A stretch of DNA of 64,000 nt from Quadrisphaera setariae (GCF_008041935.1 NZ_VKAC01000002.1:1-64000); one strand, 5' to 3'; shown: positions 8,362 through 17,756, numbered from the stretch's first letter. Numbers and translations: made by a program. Notes: a model not told the origin generated them from the letters alone.

Positions 8362-9440
8362 GACTGGGCTCCTCGGTCGGGCACGGGGTCGCCCGCCCAC
8401 GCGGCGTGCAGCAGCTCGGCCAGCGCGGCGGCGTCGACGGGACGGGGGTTCGAGGCCGGTGCGCTCGGGAGCACCAGCTCCACCGCGCGCGGCAGGTCGG
8501 CCTCGGCGAGCCCGAGGTCGCGAAGGGCGAGCGGGCCGCCCAGCGAGGCGTGGAGCTGCTGGAGCGCGCTCGCGGCGGGGAGACCGCCGAAGAGCGCGGA
8601 GACCCGGGCCGCCGCCTCGGGGGCCGCCGGTGCGTTGAAGGCGGTGACGTGGGGCAGCACGGCCGCGTGCATCGGGGCGTGGGGCAGGCCGAAGGCACCG
8701 CCGAGCACGTGGCAGACCTTGTGGTGCAGGCCCGAGCCGGCGGAGGCGAAGGCGACGGCGGTGAGGTGGGCGCCGTAGAGCAGCTCCTCGCGCACGCCCA
8801 GGTCGTCGCGGCCGTCCGCGAGCGCCTGCAGGGCGGGGACCAGGGCTCGTAGCCCCTCCGTCCCGAGAGCGCGGTTGATGGGGTCGGCGCGGGGTGCCCA
8901 GAACCCGTCGACGGCGTGGGCCACCGCGTTCAGGCTGGACGCCGCCACCGCGTCGCGAGGCAGGCCCAGGGTCAGCGCGGCGTCGTAGACGACCGCGCGG
9001 GGCAGGACGCGCGGGTCCGAGCCCGTCCGCTTGGTCCCGTCGGTGGTGATGCCCCAGACGTCGGTGGCCTCCGACCCGGAGAAGGTGGTGGGCACCGCCA
9101 CCAGCGGCGCACCGGTCCGCAGCGCCACCGCCTTGCCCAGCCCGGTCGCGGACCCGCCGCCGATGGTCAGCACGAGGTCGGCCCCGGACTCCCGAGCGAG
9201 AGCCACCGCGGCCTCGACCCGGTCCGCGGGGACGTGCTGGACCACCTCTCCGATCCGGGCGACGACCGGGAGCGCCCCCGCGACGTCCTCGGCCGCCTGC
9301 ACGGAGGACCGGCCGGAGATGACGAGGAGCCGCCGGGCGCCGAGGTCTCCTGCAGCCCGGGCCGTGTTCTCGACCGCCGCTCGAGAGCCGAACAGCACCC
9401 GCTGCCCCAGCGTGGTGTGGTCGAACGAGGTGCCGCTCAT
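8358..9440 (-). CDS. Maleylacetate reductase
   Basis: 360 aa, iron-type alcohol dehydrogenase fold. It reduces maleylacetate to 3-oxoadipate with NAD(P)H. Motifs: [17 protein letters not shown] (nucleotide binding), [31 protein letters not shown] and [19 protein letters not shown], the typical MacA/TftE pattern. The ATG at 9440 overlaps the monooxygenase TGA (ATGA), and the 3' end overlaps the hydroxyquinol dioxygenase start by 4 nt. It supplies the step after both intradiol cleavage of hydroxyquinol and, through a missing dehydrogenase, hydroquinone cleavage. Confidence 0.9.
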   Translation of the reverse strand: MSGTSFDHTTLGQRVLFGSRAAVENTARAAGDLGARRLLVISGRSSVQAAEDVAGALPVVARIGEVVQHVPADRVEAAVALARESGADLVLTIGGGSATGLGKAVALRTGAPLVAVPTTFSGSEATDVWGITTDGTKRTGSDPRVLPRAVVYDAALTLGLPRDAVAASSLNAVAHAVDGFWAPRADPINRALGTEGLRALVPALQALADGRDDLGVREELLYGAHLTAVAFASAGSGLHHKVCHVLGGAFGLPHAPMHAAVLPHVTAFNAPAAPEAAARVSALFGGLPAASALQQLHASLGGPLALRDLGLAEADLPRAVELVLPSAPASNPRPVDAAALAELLHAAWAGDPVPDRGAQS

Positions 9441-11233
9441 GCGTCCCGTCCCAGCACCTGGCGCAGCACGCGCTCCAGGGCGGCGGCGGGGTCGTCGACG
9501 GGCCCGTGGGAGCGCCAGGCCACCACCTTGTCGGGGCGGACCAGGAGGACGCCGTCCTCCTCGACCTCCCGCAGGCGGGCCCAGTCGTCGTAGAGGTCGG
9601 TCACGACCTGGCCCGGTCCGATCACCACTGCGCGGAGCTGGAGGCCGAGCGCCGCTCCCGCGTGCGCCGCCGCGTCGGCCCACGCCTGCCCCGTGACCCC
9701 GGTGAAGACGGTGAACCCGGTGCTGGGCGCGAGGTCGAGCGTGGACACCTTGGTGGCGCTGTCGCCGACCCAGGCGTGGGGGAGCGGGGAGCCGGGAACG
9801 GTCGACGGGGTGAAGTACAGCTCGGGGTCGCGGGTCGGCTCGGGCAGCGCGCTGCCGTCGCTGACGACGGCGCCGGAGTCGTAGTGCTGGCCCAGCTCCA
9901 CGCCGTGGGCGTTGAACTCGTAGTGCTTGAGCTCCATCGCCGTCCGCAGCGCCTCGCGCTTGGCGCGGCCCGCGGGCGTGGCCGCCTTGCGCTCCTCGAT
10001 GGCGGCGACCATGCCGGCCTGGTCGGCCGCGCTGGTCACGCCGAGGGCGTCGAAGAAGCCGCCGAACTCCCGGCTCGACTGGTTGGCGCGCAGCACCACC
10101 TGCTTCGCGACCGGCGCTCGCTCGGCCGTGTAGGACTCCAGGAGGCGCTCACCGGCCTGGCCCTTGAGCACGGCCGCCAGCTTCCAGGCGAGGTTGTAGG
10201 AGTCCTGGACGGAGGTGTTGGACCCCAGCCCGTTCGACGGCGGGTGGCGGTGCACGGCGTCTCCGGAGCAGAAGACGCGGCCGCGCTGCAGCTCGGTCGC
10301 GTAGCGCTCGTTGTTGCCCCACAGCGAGGTGCCGGTGATCTCGACGTCGACGTCCGTCGTCCCCAGCAGCGACTGCACGATCCCGCGCGCCGCGGCCTCG
10401 TCGACCCGCGGCGGTGGCTGGGAGATGTCGTAGCCCCAGACGACCAGCCACTCGTTCCACGGCCTCACCATCCGGACCAGCCCGGCGCCGATGCCCCCGA
10501 CGTCCGCGCCCGGCTGCACCACCCAGTAGAGGACCGAGGGCCGGTGGCCGACCAGGCGCGCCAGGTCGGCGCGGAAGGTGATGTTCATGGAGCCGGCGAT
10601 GTCCATCCGGCCCTCCATCGGCAGGCCGACGTCCTCCGCCACCCGCGAGCGCGCCCCGTCGGCGCCCACCAGGTACCGCGAGCGGACCTCGTGCACCGCG
10701 CCGGTGACCCGGTCGCGCACCGTCGTGGTGACCCCGTCGGCGTCCTGGACGTGGGAGAGGTACTCCGTGGAGAAGCGCACCTGCGCCCCGCGCTGGGCCG
10801 CTCCGCTGACGAGGACCGGCTCGAGGTAGTTCTGGGGGACGTCGCAGTTCATGGTCGGCGACGCCCGGACGTAGTCCCCCTCGCGCTCGGGGCTCGTGCC
10901 CCAGGCGAGGATCCGCCCGAACTCCTCACCGGCGATGGAGGAGCAGAACACCGTGTCGCCGATGAGGTGGTGCGGGGTGGACACCGCCTTGACCTGCTCC
11001 TCCAGGCCCATGTCGCGGAAGAACTCCATGGCGCGCTGGTTGGTGATGTGCGCGCGGGGGGTGTTGGCCGTCCACCGGTGCTTGGTGATCAGCTGGGTGG
11101 GCACGCCGTAGGTGGCCAGCGCCAGCGCCATCGAGGCGCCCGCGGGCCCGGAGCCCACCACCAGCACGTCGGTCTCGACCTGGGAGCCGGTCGGCAGGGC
11201 GGTCGCGGCGATGCCGTCGTCGAACGCGGTCAC
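9437..11233 (-). CDS. FAD-dependent phenol monooxygenase (PheA/TfdB type)
   Basis: 598 aa single-component flavin hydroxylase. GxGxxG is at [17 protein letters not shown] near residue 25, the DG motif in LVGADGARS near residue 190, and the GD motif in [18 protein letters not shown] near residue 320. The C-terminal thioredoxin-like domain is present (last about 170 residues). Overall it resembles 2,4-dichlorophenol 6-monooxygenase and phenol or resorcinol hydroxylases. In this operon it probably makes hydroxyquinol or a hydroquinone from a phenol. GTG 11233 is preceded by GAAGGGA. It is 31 nt downstream of the ring-cleaving dioxygenase. Confidence 0.88.
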   Translation of the reverse strand: MTAFDDGIAATALPTGSQVETDVLVVGSGPAGASMALALATYGVPTQLITKHRWTANTPRAHITNQRAMEFFRDMGLEEQVKAVSTPHHLIGDTVFCSSIAGEEFGRILAWGTSPEREGDYVRASPTMNCDVPQNYLEPVLVSGAAQRGAQVRFSTEYLSHVQDADGVTTTVRDRVTGAVHEVRSRYLVGADGARSRVAEDVGLPMEGRMDIAGSMNITFRADLARLVGHRPSVLYWVVQPGADVGGIGAGLVRMVRPWNEWLVVWGYDISQPPPRVDEAAARGIVQSLLGTTDVDVEITGTSLWGNNERYATELQRGRVFCSGDAVHRHPPSNGLGSNTSVQDSYNLAWKLAAVLKGQAGERLLESYTAERAPVAKQVVLRANQSSREFGGFFDALGVTSAADQAGMVAAIEERKAATPAGRAKREALRTAMELKHYEFNAHGVELGQHYDSGAVVSDGSALPEPTRDPELYFTPSTVPGSPLPHAWVGDSATKVSTLDLAPSTGFTVFTGVTGQAWADAAAHAGAALGLQLRAVVIGPGQVVTDLYDDWARLREVEEDGVLLVRPDKVVAWRSHGPVDDPAAALERVLRQVLGRDA

Positions 11234-11264
11234 GGGGGTCCCTTCCTCGGGCGCGGTGCGCAGC

Positions 11265-12218
11265 TCAGTACCGGACGGGCTCGAGCCGGGCGAGGATCGA
11301 CTCCCGCTCGGACTCGAACTGCGGCGGCAGCATGAAGGCCTGCCCCAGCTCCTCGGGGGACTCGTCGCAGTCCCACCCGCCGTCGTCGTGCGTCACGGCC
11401 AGCTCGAACAGCGCGCCCCCGGGGGTGCGGACGTAGTGAGACTTGAAGTAGGTGCGGTCCTTGAGCTCGGAGATGTCGGTGTAGCCGGCGCCCTCGATGT
11501 CGAACTTGACCGCGTCCTGGTTCTCGAGGGTGTCCAGGTTCCAGGCGAAGTGGTGGTACGTGCCGGCGCCGAAGCGCCAGGTCCCCTGGGCGTCGCCGCG
11601 GTCACCGGTCAGCTCGACCCAGTTCCCGTGGGACGCCTCGCCCACCTGGAAGCGAGCTCGGTGGCCCTCCTCCTCGACCTGCCCCTGCGCGAAGAAGACG
11701 TCGGTGGCGAAGTCGACCATGCGGTCCTGGTCGAAGACGTGGACGCCGACCCCGTGCAGCCCGTGGACGGCGTGCTCAGCCGGTACGCCCCACCCCGTGT
11801 ACCCGCGACGCGCGTCGCCCTCCTGCGGCACCATCACGTACTCGATCCCGCAGGGGTGGGCGAACTCCAGGCGGCGGCTGCCGAAGACCTCGGTCGAGCG
11901 CGCCTCGACCCCGTGGTCTCCCAGGCGCCCCGCCCAGTAGTCCAGGGAGCCGCCGGGCACGGCGAGGAGCACCTCGCGGGCCTGGTTGGTGCCCCGCGTG
12001 CCGTAGACGCCGGCCTGCGCCCAGGGGAAGGTGGTCACGACGGAGGACGGGTCGCCGTCGGCGTTGGAGTAGTACAGGTGGTAGATCGGCGTGCTGCCGT
12101 CGTACAGGACGGTCTTCTTGATGGGGCGCAGCCCCAGGACCTGCGTGTGGAAGTCGACGTCCTCCTGGGCGCGCCCCACGGACAGCGTCACGTGGTGGGA
12201 GCCGGTCACGTACGTCAT
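11265..12218 (-). CDS. LinE/PcpA/MhqO-type ring-cleaving dioxygenase (VOC fold)
   Basis: 317 aa, two VOC modules. Strong resemblance to hydroquinone dioxygenases: HHVTLSVGRAQEDVDFHT at the N-terminus, GLRPIKKTVLYDG, YHHFAWNLDTLENQDA, FDIEGAGYTD, YFKSHYVRTPGGALFE. The predicted Fe ligands are His8/9, a His of YHHFAW and the Glu of ALFELAV, as in PcpA. The expected reaction is 1,2-cleavage of a (chloro)hydroquinone. The start ATG 12218 has a clear AAGGAG about 7 nt upstream. It is the first gene of the five-gene minus-strand cluster and so probably lies next to the main promoter. Confidence 0.82.
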   Translation of the reverse strand: MTYVTGSHHVTLSVGRAQEDVDFHTQVLGLRPIKKTVLYDGSTPIYHLYYSNADGDPSSVVTTFPWAQAGVYGTRGTNQAREVLLAVPGGSLDYWAGRLGDHGVEARSTEVFGSRRLEFAHPCGIEYVMVPQEGDARRGYTGWGVPAEHAVHGLHGVGVHVFDQDRMVDFATDVFFAQGQVEEEGHRARFQVGEASHGNWVELTGDRGDAQGTWRFGAGTYHHFAWNLDTLENQDAVKFDIEGAGYTDISELKDRTYFKSHYVRTPGGALFELAVTHDDGGWDCDESPEELGQAFMLPPQFESERESILARLEPVRY

Positions 12219-12257
12219 GAGATCTCCTTCGACCAGACGTCCTCGTCGAGCCGAGTG

Positions 12258-13007
12258 TCACGGCCCTCCCAGGCCGCGGACGCCGTCTGGCCGTCCCGGG
12301 CCAGAGGACGGCGGGACCAGGCCAGAGGTCGCGCCACCTCGGGGGATGCTCGAGCCCGGCGGGAGGGCCGTCGCGCCGTCGGGGGTGCACCGCCACACCG
12401 GCTCGGGCCCGGCCACGACGACGTCGTCCCCCTCGACGACCAGGCCCGACGCCTCCGGGACGCCCAGCACCTCCAGCCCGAGCCGCTCGGCCCACTCCTG
12501 CGCTCGCGGTGCGTCGTCCGCCGCGAAGTGGGGCAGCAGCGCCCTCCCGGGCAGGAGGCCCAGCCCGGCGAGCTCGCCGGGGGTGGTGAGGTCGGTGGCG
12601 TTCTCGTCGTGCCACGCGGCGACGCCGACCGTGGCTCCGGCGAGGATCGCGCCGGCGCTGCCGCCGTAGAGGTCGCCTCCTCCGGCCAGGTGCGTGCGCA
12701 CCCATCCCAGCGCGCCGTGGGTGCGGAGGTGGGCCAGCAGGTCGTAGGTGTTGCCGCCGCCGATGAAGACCAGGTCGAAGCCCTCGAGGTCCGCCGGACC
12801 GCGGCCGTCGAGCGTGAGCCAGGTGGTGACGTCCAGGCCGTGCTGGAACTCCGCCAGGGAGCCGCGCAGCCAGGTCTCGGCGCCGGAGAGCATGTCGTCA
12901 CCGAGGGCGAACGGCCAGTACAGGACGCGGGGTCGCCGGGCGAGCATCGGTGCCCACAGGGCGGCCTCCTGCTGCGCCGTGCCCCCGCCACCGAGGAAGA
13001 CGGTCAC
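12258..13007 (-). CDS. Peptidase E-like serine peptidase (S51)
   Basis: 249 aa. The family landmarks are FIGGGNTYDLLAHL near residue 87 and GGSAGAILAG with the catalytic serine near residue 118. Downstream is GLLPHFAAD-like DAPRA, where peptidase E places a histidine. The family hydrolyses Asp-X dipeptides or related beta-peptides in the cytosol. The start MTVFLGGGG abuts the next minus-strand gene (10 nt gap). The C-terminal 30 residues (GSSIPRGGATSGLVPPSS) are low complexity. Confidence 0.8.
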   Translation of the reverse strand: MTVFLGGGGTAQQEAALWAPMLARRPRVLYWPFALGDDMLSGAETWLRGSLAEFQHGLDVTTWLTLDGRGPADLEGFDLVFIGGGNTYDLLAHLRTHGALGWVRTHLAGGGDLYGGSAGAILAGATVGVAAWHDENATDLTTPGELAGLGLLPGRALLPHFAADDAPRAQEWAERLGLEVLGVPEASGLVVEGDDVVVAGPEPVWRCTPDGATALPPGSSIPRGGATSGLVPPSSGPGRPDGVRGLGGP

Positions 13008-13017
13008 GCAGGGCTGT

Positions 13018-13950
13018 CTACCCGCTGGCGGTCTCCGGCGTCCACGGGAGTTCCAGTAGCCCGGCCGCTCGTCCGTAGCGGGCGGCGTCTGCCGCCGGCA
13101 GCGCGGCGGGACCGTCCGGACGCCGCAGCAGCTCGACGTCGGTCAGCAGCCTGAACAGCAGGGCGCGCGCCACGAGGTCCACCGCGCCGCTGTCCCCGGC
13201 GGCCGCCAGCAGGTGGGGCCCCTGGTCCCACCACAGCAGCGCGTCGGCGACCACCACCGCCCCCGCGTACGCCGCCGGGCGCCAGTACGGGGACAGGTCG
13301 ATGACCGCCGGCGGCAGCCCGTCGCAGAACAGCACGTTGCCGGTCAGGTCTCCGTGGACCAGCTGGGACGGCCGTCCGGACCGAGGTCCACGCCCTGCCA
13401 GCCGCCGGAGGTGCGTCACGAGCGCGTCCTGGTCGGGGTGGACGGGCAGGGGCTGCTCGTCCCAGGCGGCGCGGTCGGCGTCCGCCCACGGGCCGCCGCG
13501 GCGGTCGAGGAACGGCGGCCGGGGCAGGTGGGCCACGGCGGTGGTGAACGCTCGCGCACCGGCCAGCAGCTCGGTCCAGCGCCCCTCCGGACCGGCGTCG
13601 CCGGGGACCCAGGTGCTGGCGCGCCAGCCGTCCACGACCCAGCGGCGCTCGGGGCCGGCCGCGGCCGCCCGGATGTCTCGGGGCAGTCGCAGGCCCGCTG
13701 GGGCAGCGCGGGCGCTCGTCAGGGGCGCCAGCGCCTCGGCCAGCCAGATGACCTCCTCGGCCTGGAGCTCGTCGGCCACGGGCTTGAGGACGAGCGGCGC
13801 GGGCGGTCCGTCCGAGCCGACGGCGGCAGCGGGCGGCGTGACCAGCCAGCTGAGGCCCTGACCGCCGGGAAGGGCGGTGGCAGTGGCGCCGGGGAGGCCG
13901 AACGCGGCACGGACGTGCGGCGGAGGCGGGGTCGGGAGGGTGGCGGCCAC
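13018..13950 (-). CDS. Aminoglycoside-phosphotransferase-fold protein, TIGR02569-like
   Basis: 310 aa. The kinase-fold signature is SQLVHGDLTGNVLFCDG near residue 205 followed by AVIDLSPYWRPAAYAGAVVV, which matches the actinobacterial TIGR02569 family as I remember it. The N-terminus has HVRAAFGLPGATATALPGGQG. The family substrate is unknown. Start GTG 13950 has CAGACT at 13962-13957, 6 nt upstream, consistent with a leaderless message. It is divergent from the phosphate transporter. Confidence 0.72.
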   Translation of the reverse strand: MAATLPTPPPPHVRAAFGLPGATATALPGGQGLSWLVTPPAAAVGSDGPPAPLVLKPVADELQAEEVIWLAEALAPLTSARAAPAGLRLPRDIRAAAAGPERRWVVDGWRASTWVPGDAGPEGRWTELLAGARAFTTAVAHLPRPPFLDRRGGPWADADRAAWDEQPLPVHPDQDALVTHLRRLAGRGPRSGRPSQLVHGDLTGNVLFCDGLPPAVIDLSPYWRPAAYAGAVVVADALLWWDQGPHLLAAAGDSGAVDLVARALLFRLLTDVELLRRPDGPAALPAADAARYGRAAGLLELPWTPETASG

Positions 13951-13985
13951 GCGGTGAGTCTGGGCGCTCGGCGCGGGGACGGGAA

Positions 13986-14013
13986 GGTCAAGAGCAGGTC
14001 AAGAACGGTCAAG
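13986..14013 (+). promoter_or_regulatory. PHO-box-like direct repeats (PhoP site)
   Basis: GGTCAAG occurs at 13986, 13997 and 14007, that is with 11- and 10-nt periods. Direct repeats of an 11-nt unit with a G(G/T)TCA core are the pattern of actinomycete PhoP boxes. They lie about 95-120 nt upstream of the PiT transporter start. Confidence 0.5.
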
Positions 14014-14108
14014 GCTCGCCGACGCGACGGTGAACCCTGGGGGAACGTCCCGCCAGTCGGCCAGATCGGCCTGGCGACCTCGCCGAGGGTGCTCGACGCT
14101 CGGCGTTC

Positions 14109-15341
14109 GTGACCACTGCCACCATCATCCTGGTGCTGCTGGTCGTGGTGGCGCTCTCGTTCGACTTCACGAACGGCTTCCACGACACCGCCAACGCCAT
14201 GGCGACCTCCATCGCCACCGGTGCGCTCCAGCCGAAGACGGCCGTGCTGCTGTCCGGCGTCCTGAACCTCGTCGGGGCCTTCCTCTCGGTGGAGGTGGCC
14301 CTGACCGTCACCAACGCCGTCGTGAAGATCCAGAACAGCGACGGCACACCCGTGGTCGGGCTCACCGGTGACGGGGGCACGGCCTTGCTGGTCATCGTGC
14401 TGGCCGGTCTGGCCGGCGCCATCGTGTGGAACCTGTTCACCTGGCTGCTGAGCCTGCCCTCCAGCTCCACGCACGCGCTGTTCGGCGGCCTGCTCGGCGC
14501 GACCATCGCCGGTCTGGGCTGGGGCGGGGTCAACTGGGCCGGGAACGGCTCGACGATCGACGGGCTGCTCCCGAAGGTCATCGTCCCGGCGCTGGCCTCG
14601 CCGGTCATCGCCGTCCTCGTCGCCGGGCTCGCGACCTGGCTGGTCTACCGGATCACCGCCGGCGTGGCCGACCGGTTCACCGAGAGCGGCTTCCGCTGGG
14701 GCCAGATCGGCTCGGCGTCCCTGGTCTCCCTGGCCCACGGCACCAACGACGCGCAGAAGACGATGGGCGTCATCACCCTGGGCCTGATCGCCACCGGTCA
14801 CTGGACCGACACCGAGAACATCCCCTTCTGGGTCAAGGCCTGCTGCGCGCTGGCCATCGCGCTGGGCACCTACCTCGGCGGCTGGCGCATCATCCGCACC
14901 CTGGGCAAGGGCCTGGTGGAGATCGCCCCGCCGCAGGGGCTGTCCGCGGAGAGCTCCTCGGCCGCGGTGATCCTGGTGTCGAGCCACCTGGGCCTGCCGC
15001 TGTCGACCACGCACGTGACGACCGGCTCGGTGCTGGGAACCGGTCTGGGCCGTCCCGGTGCCACGGTCCGCTGGCGCGTGGCGGGCCGCATGGTCGTCGC
15101 GTGGGTCATCACCATCCCCGCCGCCGCCGTGGTGGGTGCGCTGCTGTGGGGCCTGGCCGCGCTGCTCGGCGGGGGGCTGATGGGGGCGGTCGCCGTCGTG
15201 GTGGTGCTCGCCGCGGCCGCGACGGTCATGTACCACCGCTCCCGGCAGGAGCCCGTGCACGCCGACAACGTCAACGACGAGTGGCACGACGGCGGCCCCC
15301 GCACGGGGTCCGCCTCCGGCCGCACCACCGTCTCCGCCTGA
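14109..15341 (+). CDS. PiT-family inorganic phosphate transporter
   Basis: 410 aa integral membrane permease. The duplicated PiT signature is clear: FDFTNGFHDTANAMATSIATGAL near residue 18 and SLAHGTNDAQKTMGVITLGL near residue 215. About ten membrane segments are visible. It takes up metal-phosphate by ion symport. GTG 14109 is the start. It is followed by a small membrane protein and a DUF3349 gene; the same trio (pitA, a membrane protein, DUF3349) is known in Mycobacterium tuberculosis (Rv0545c-Rv0543c). PHO-box-like repeats upstream suggest control by phosphate starvation. Confidence 0.93.
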   Translation: MTTATIILVLLVVVALSFDFTNGFHDTANAMATSIATGALQPKTAVLLSGVLNLVGAFLSVEVALTVTNAVVKIQNSDGTPVVGLTGDGGTALLVIVLAGLAGAIVWNLFTWLLSLPSSSTHALFGGLLGATIAGLGWGGVNWAGNGSTIDGLLPKVIVPALASPVIAVLVAGLATWLVYRITAGVADRFTESGFRWGQIGSASLVSLAHGTNDAQKTMGVITLGLIATGHWTDTENIPFWVKACCALAIALGTYLGGWRIIRTLGKGLVEIAPPQGLSAESSSAAVILVSSHLGLPLSTTHVTTGSVLGTGLGRPGATVRWRVAGRMVVAWVITIPAAAVVGALLWGLAALLGGGLMGAVAVVVVLAAAATVMYHRSRQEPVHADNVNDEWHDGGPRTGSASGRTTVSA

Positions 15342-15385
15342 GCGACCACCACACCTTCCTGCACGTCCGCGAGAGGAGCCGCACC

Positions 15386-15688
15386 GTGTCTCACGTCTGG
15401 GAGCTCGAGGCCGCAGCGCTCGGGCAGATCGCCCTCGCCGCCGTCGTCCTCGGCGCCGGTCTTCCCGCCCTGTTCGCCGCGGGCGTCCGGGCGTCGGCCT
15501 GGGGCCGCGGCGGCAGCGCGGAGGTGGGCGCTGACGCCCCCGCGCACCCGGTGGGCCGCGCGCTGAGCGGCGCGGTCTTCGCCGTCGTCGTCCTGGTGGC
15601 CCTGCTGGGCATCACCTTCATCGTCGCCTCGGGCTCCGGCAAGACCGTGAGCTTCGAGCACGTCTACCCGACGGTGGTCGACGAGTGA
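15386..15688 (+). CDS. Small two-TM membrane protein of the PiT operon
   Basis: 100 aa from GTG 15386 with GAGAGGAG upstream. Two hydrophobic segments: ALGQIALAAVVLGAGLPALFAAGV and ALSGAVFAVVVLVALLGITFIVA. It is 44 nt behind the phosphate transporter and its TGA overlaps the DUF3349 start (GTGA). Position and topology match mycobacterial Rv0544c-type proteins. The function is unknown; a role as a PiT accessory is inferred from context. Confidence 0.8.
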   Translation: MSHVWELEAAALGQIALAAVVLGAGLPALFAAGVRASAWGRGGSAEVGADAPAHPVGRALSGAVFAVVVLVALLGITFIVASGSGKTVSFEHVYPTVVDE

Positions 15689-16017
15689 GCGCACAGCCGA
15701 CGTCGCGGACCGACGACGCCGCGCCGGGGGCCGTCGCCAGGGTCCTCAGCTGGCTGCGCGCCGGCTACCCCGCCGGGGTGCCCCGCGGCGACTACGTGGC
15801 CCTGCTCGGGCTGCTGCGCCGCAAGCTCACGGACACCGAGGTGCGGCTCATCGCCGACGAGCTGGTGGGCATGGCCCAGCAGGGAGAGGTCATCACGACG
15901 GCTGACGTCGAGCGGCTGGTCGGCGGTGCGACCCTCGACGAGGCGTCCCCCTCCGAGGTGGCCCGGGTCTCGGCCCGGCTCGCTGCAGGCGGGTGGCCGC
16001 TCGCCGAGGCCCGGTGA
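15685..16017 (+). CDS. DUF3349 domain protein
   Basis: 110 aa. Signature LRAGYPAGVPRGDYVALLGLLRRKLTDTEVRLIADEL matches DUF3349, a small helical actinobacterial family. It overlaps the preceding gene by 4 nt and closes the phosphate-transporter operon. No catalytic residues are evident; the role is unknown. Confidence 0.85.
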   Translation: MSAQPTSRTDDAAPGAVARVLSWLRAGYPAGVPRGDYVALLGLLRRKLTDTEVRLIADELVGMAQQGEVITTADVERLVGGATLDEASPSEVARVSARLAAGGWPLAEAR

Positions 16018-16059
16018 GACCCACCGCCGACCGGGTCGACCCCCTCGCGGAGGCGGTGC

Positions 16060-17010
16060 TCACCGGTGGGGTGACCGGTCGGTCGCCGTGCCTCCGGACA
16101 CGGGCCGCAGGGACTCCACCCGGAGCAGCAGCGCTGCTCCCGCAGCGCTGAGCGCGAGCCCGGCCAGGGTGGTGCTGCGGACCTCGCCCCCGAACAGCGC
16201 GGCGGCCCACAGGGCGGTCACCGCGGGAGTCAGGTACAGCAGGGCGTTGGCGCGGTCGGCTCCCAGGGCGTCGACGGCGCGGTAGTAGGCGGCGTAGCTG
16301 CCCAGCCCGGCGACCACGGTCCACCCGACGGCCGTCCAGAAGGCCGACGACGGAGGAGGCAGGAGGTCTCCTCCCGGGGCGGCGACCGCGGTGGTGAAGC
16401 CAGCGGTGAAGAGGCTCTGCACGGCCAGGGTCTGCAGCAGCGGCATCGAGCGTCCACCGGTGGGCTCCTCCCGCGTCCACCTCTGGTGGAGGAGCGTGCC
16501 CGCGGCGAGGGACAGCACCGCCCCGACGGGAAGCGCCAGCGCCAGCGGCGACGCTCCGGCGCCGACGTCACCTGCGGCTGCGAGCGCGACACCCGCCGTA
16601 CCGGCCAGGAGCCCCCACAGGTGGACCCGGCGCACGGCGCCGTGGTGCAGGCCGGCCGTGGCGAGCAGGACGACGGCGGGCTGCAGCGAGGCGACGAGGG
16701 CCGAGGTGCCGGCGGGAACACCTGCGGCGGCTGCCCAGAAGACGCCGGTGAGGTAGAGGCACTGGCACAGCAGCGCCAGCACCGCCTGGCGGACCCACTC
16801 ACGGGCGTGCCAGCGCTCGGAGGGCCGCGGCAGGAAGGGCACGAGCAGGAGCGCGATCACCAGGCACCGCCACGTGAGCAGGGTCTGAGCTCCTGCGGTG
16901 CCTGGGCCCAGCTCGGCGCCGATGAAGCCGGAGCTCCAGAAGAGGACCAGCGCGACGGCGAGGAGGTGGGCCCTCGTCGAGCGCTGGTGTCCTGCCACAG
17001 CTCGTCCCAT
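16060..17010 (-). CDS. EamA/DMT-superfamily exporter
   Basis: 316 aa with ten predicted membrane segments in two EamA repeats. Landmarks: VLFWSSGFIGAELGPG at the first helix and YYRAVDALGADRANALLYLTPAVTALWAAALFGGEV at the end of the second repeat. Members export metabolites or amino acids; substrate unknown. It is divergent from a TetR gene with only 38 nt between start codons and a shared inverted repeat there, so that regulator probably represses it. Confidence 0.88.
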   Translation of the reverse strand: MGRAVAGHQRSTRAHLLAVALVLFWSSGFIGAELGPGTAGAQTLLTWRCLVIALLLVPFLPRPSERWHAREWVRQAVLALLCQCLYLTGVFWAAAAGVPAGTSALVASLQPAVVLLATAGLHHGAVRRVHLWGLLAGTAGVALAAAGDVGAGASPLALALPVGAVLSLAAGTLLHQRWTREEPTGGRSMPLLQTLAVQSLFTAGFTTAVAAPGGDLLPPPSSAFWTAVGWTVVAGLGSYAAYYRAVDALGADRANALLYLTPAVTALWAAALFGGEVRSTTLAGLALSAAGAALLLRVESLRPVSGGTATDRSPHR

Positions 17011-17025
17011 GCGAGCGAGGTAACC

Positions 17026-17039
17026 ATACTGGTCGGTAT
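17026..17039. promoter_or_regulatory. Putative TetR operator between EamA and TetR genes
   Basis: ATACTGGTCGGTAT has ATAC/GTAT arms and a nearly symmetric core. It overlaps the -10 region of the TetR gene and lies 16 nt from the EamA start, so it could control both. Confidence 0.55.
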
Positions 17040-17042
17040 ACT
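17037..17042 (+). promoter_or_regulatory. -10 element (TATACT), leaderless promoter
   Basis: TATACT lies 6 nt before GTG 17049 of the TetR gene and overlaps the putative operator. Confidence 0.6.
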
Positions 17043-17048
17043 CGCAGT

Positions 17049-17756
17049 GTGCTGAGAGCTGGACCCTCCTCGACCGCCGTGAGCGGAGTGCGTGCAGGTG
17101 CGCTGACGGTGCTCGACGAGCACACGCCGGCGGCGCTGCGCCCCGCCCTCGAGCCGGTCCCCGTCCTGACCCCAGCCGGCGAGCGCCTGCTGGACGCCGC
17201 CAGCGACCTCTTCCACAGCCGAGGCGTGCGCGCGGTGGGCGTCGACCTCATCGCCGACACCGCCGGGACCACCAAGAAGACGCTGTACGACAGGTTCGGT
17301 TCCAAGGACGCCCTGGTCGCCCTGTACCTGCTGCGGCGAGCACACCGCTGGCGCGCGCACGTCCTGGACCAGCTCGACGCCCTGGAGGTGCCTGGAGGAC
17401 CCGAGCCGACGCGCTCCCAGCGCGTGCTGCGCGTCTTCGAGGTGCTCGAGACCTGGATGGGGGAGGAGCGGCGCGGCTGCGCCTTCGTCAACGCCTTCGC
17501 CGAGCTGGGCGGGGGCGACCACCCCGCGCTCCCCGTCATCCGCGCGGAGAAGGCCTGGATGCGGGCGCTCTTCGACGAGCTGGCCGCGGACGCCACCGCC
17601 GGCGCCCACCTGCACCTGCTCTACGAGGGGACGCTGGTGGTCATGACCGCCGGCGGAGACCCGACGGCGGCGGCGCGCGCGCGGTCGGCGGTGCTCCGAG
17701 TGCTCCAGGAGCCCCAGGTGGCGGAGCCGTCACGCGGAGGGCCGTCGCCGTCCTGA
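17049..17756 (+). CDS. TetR family regulator
   Basis: 235 aa. HTH: DAASDLFHSRGVRAVGVDLIADTAGTTKKTLYDRFGSKDALV from about residue 54, typical TetR with a YDRFGSKD end. The N-terminal 45 residues are non-conserved. The position, divergent from the EamA exporter across a 38-nt gap with a shared inverted repeat, is the classic regulator-efflux arrangement. The start GTG 17049 is supported by TATACT 6 nt upstream (leaderless). Confidence 0.88.
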   Translation: MLRAGPSSTAVSGVRAGALTVLDEHTPAALRPALEPVPVLTPAGERLLDAASDLFHSRGVRAVGVDLIADTAGTTKKTLYDRFGSKDALVALYLLRRAHRWRAHVLDQLDALEVPGGPEPTRSQRVLRVFEVLETWMGEERRGCAFVNAFAELGGGDHPALPVIRAEKAWMRALFDELAADATAGAHLHLLYEGTLVVMTAGGDPTAAARARSAVLRVLQEPQVAEPSRGGPSPS

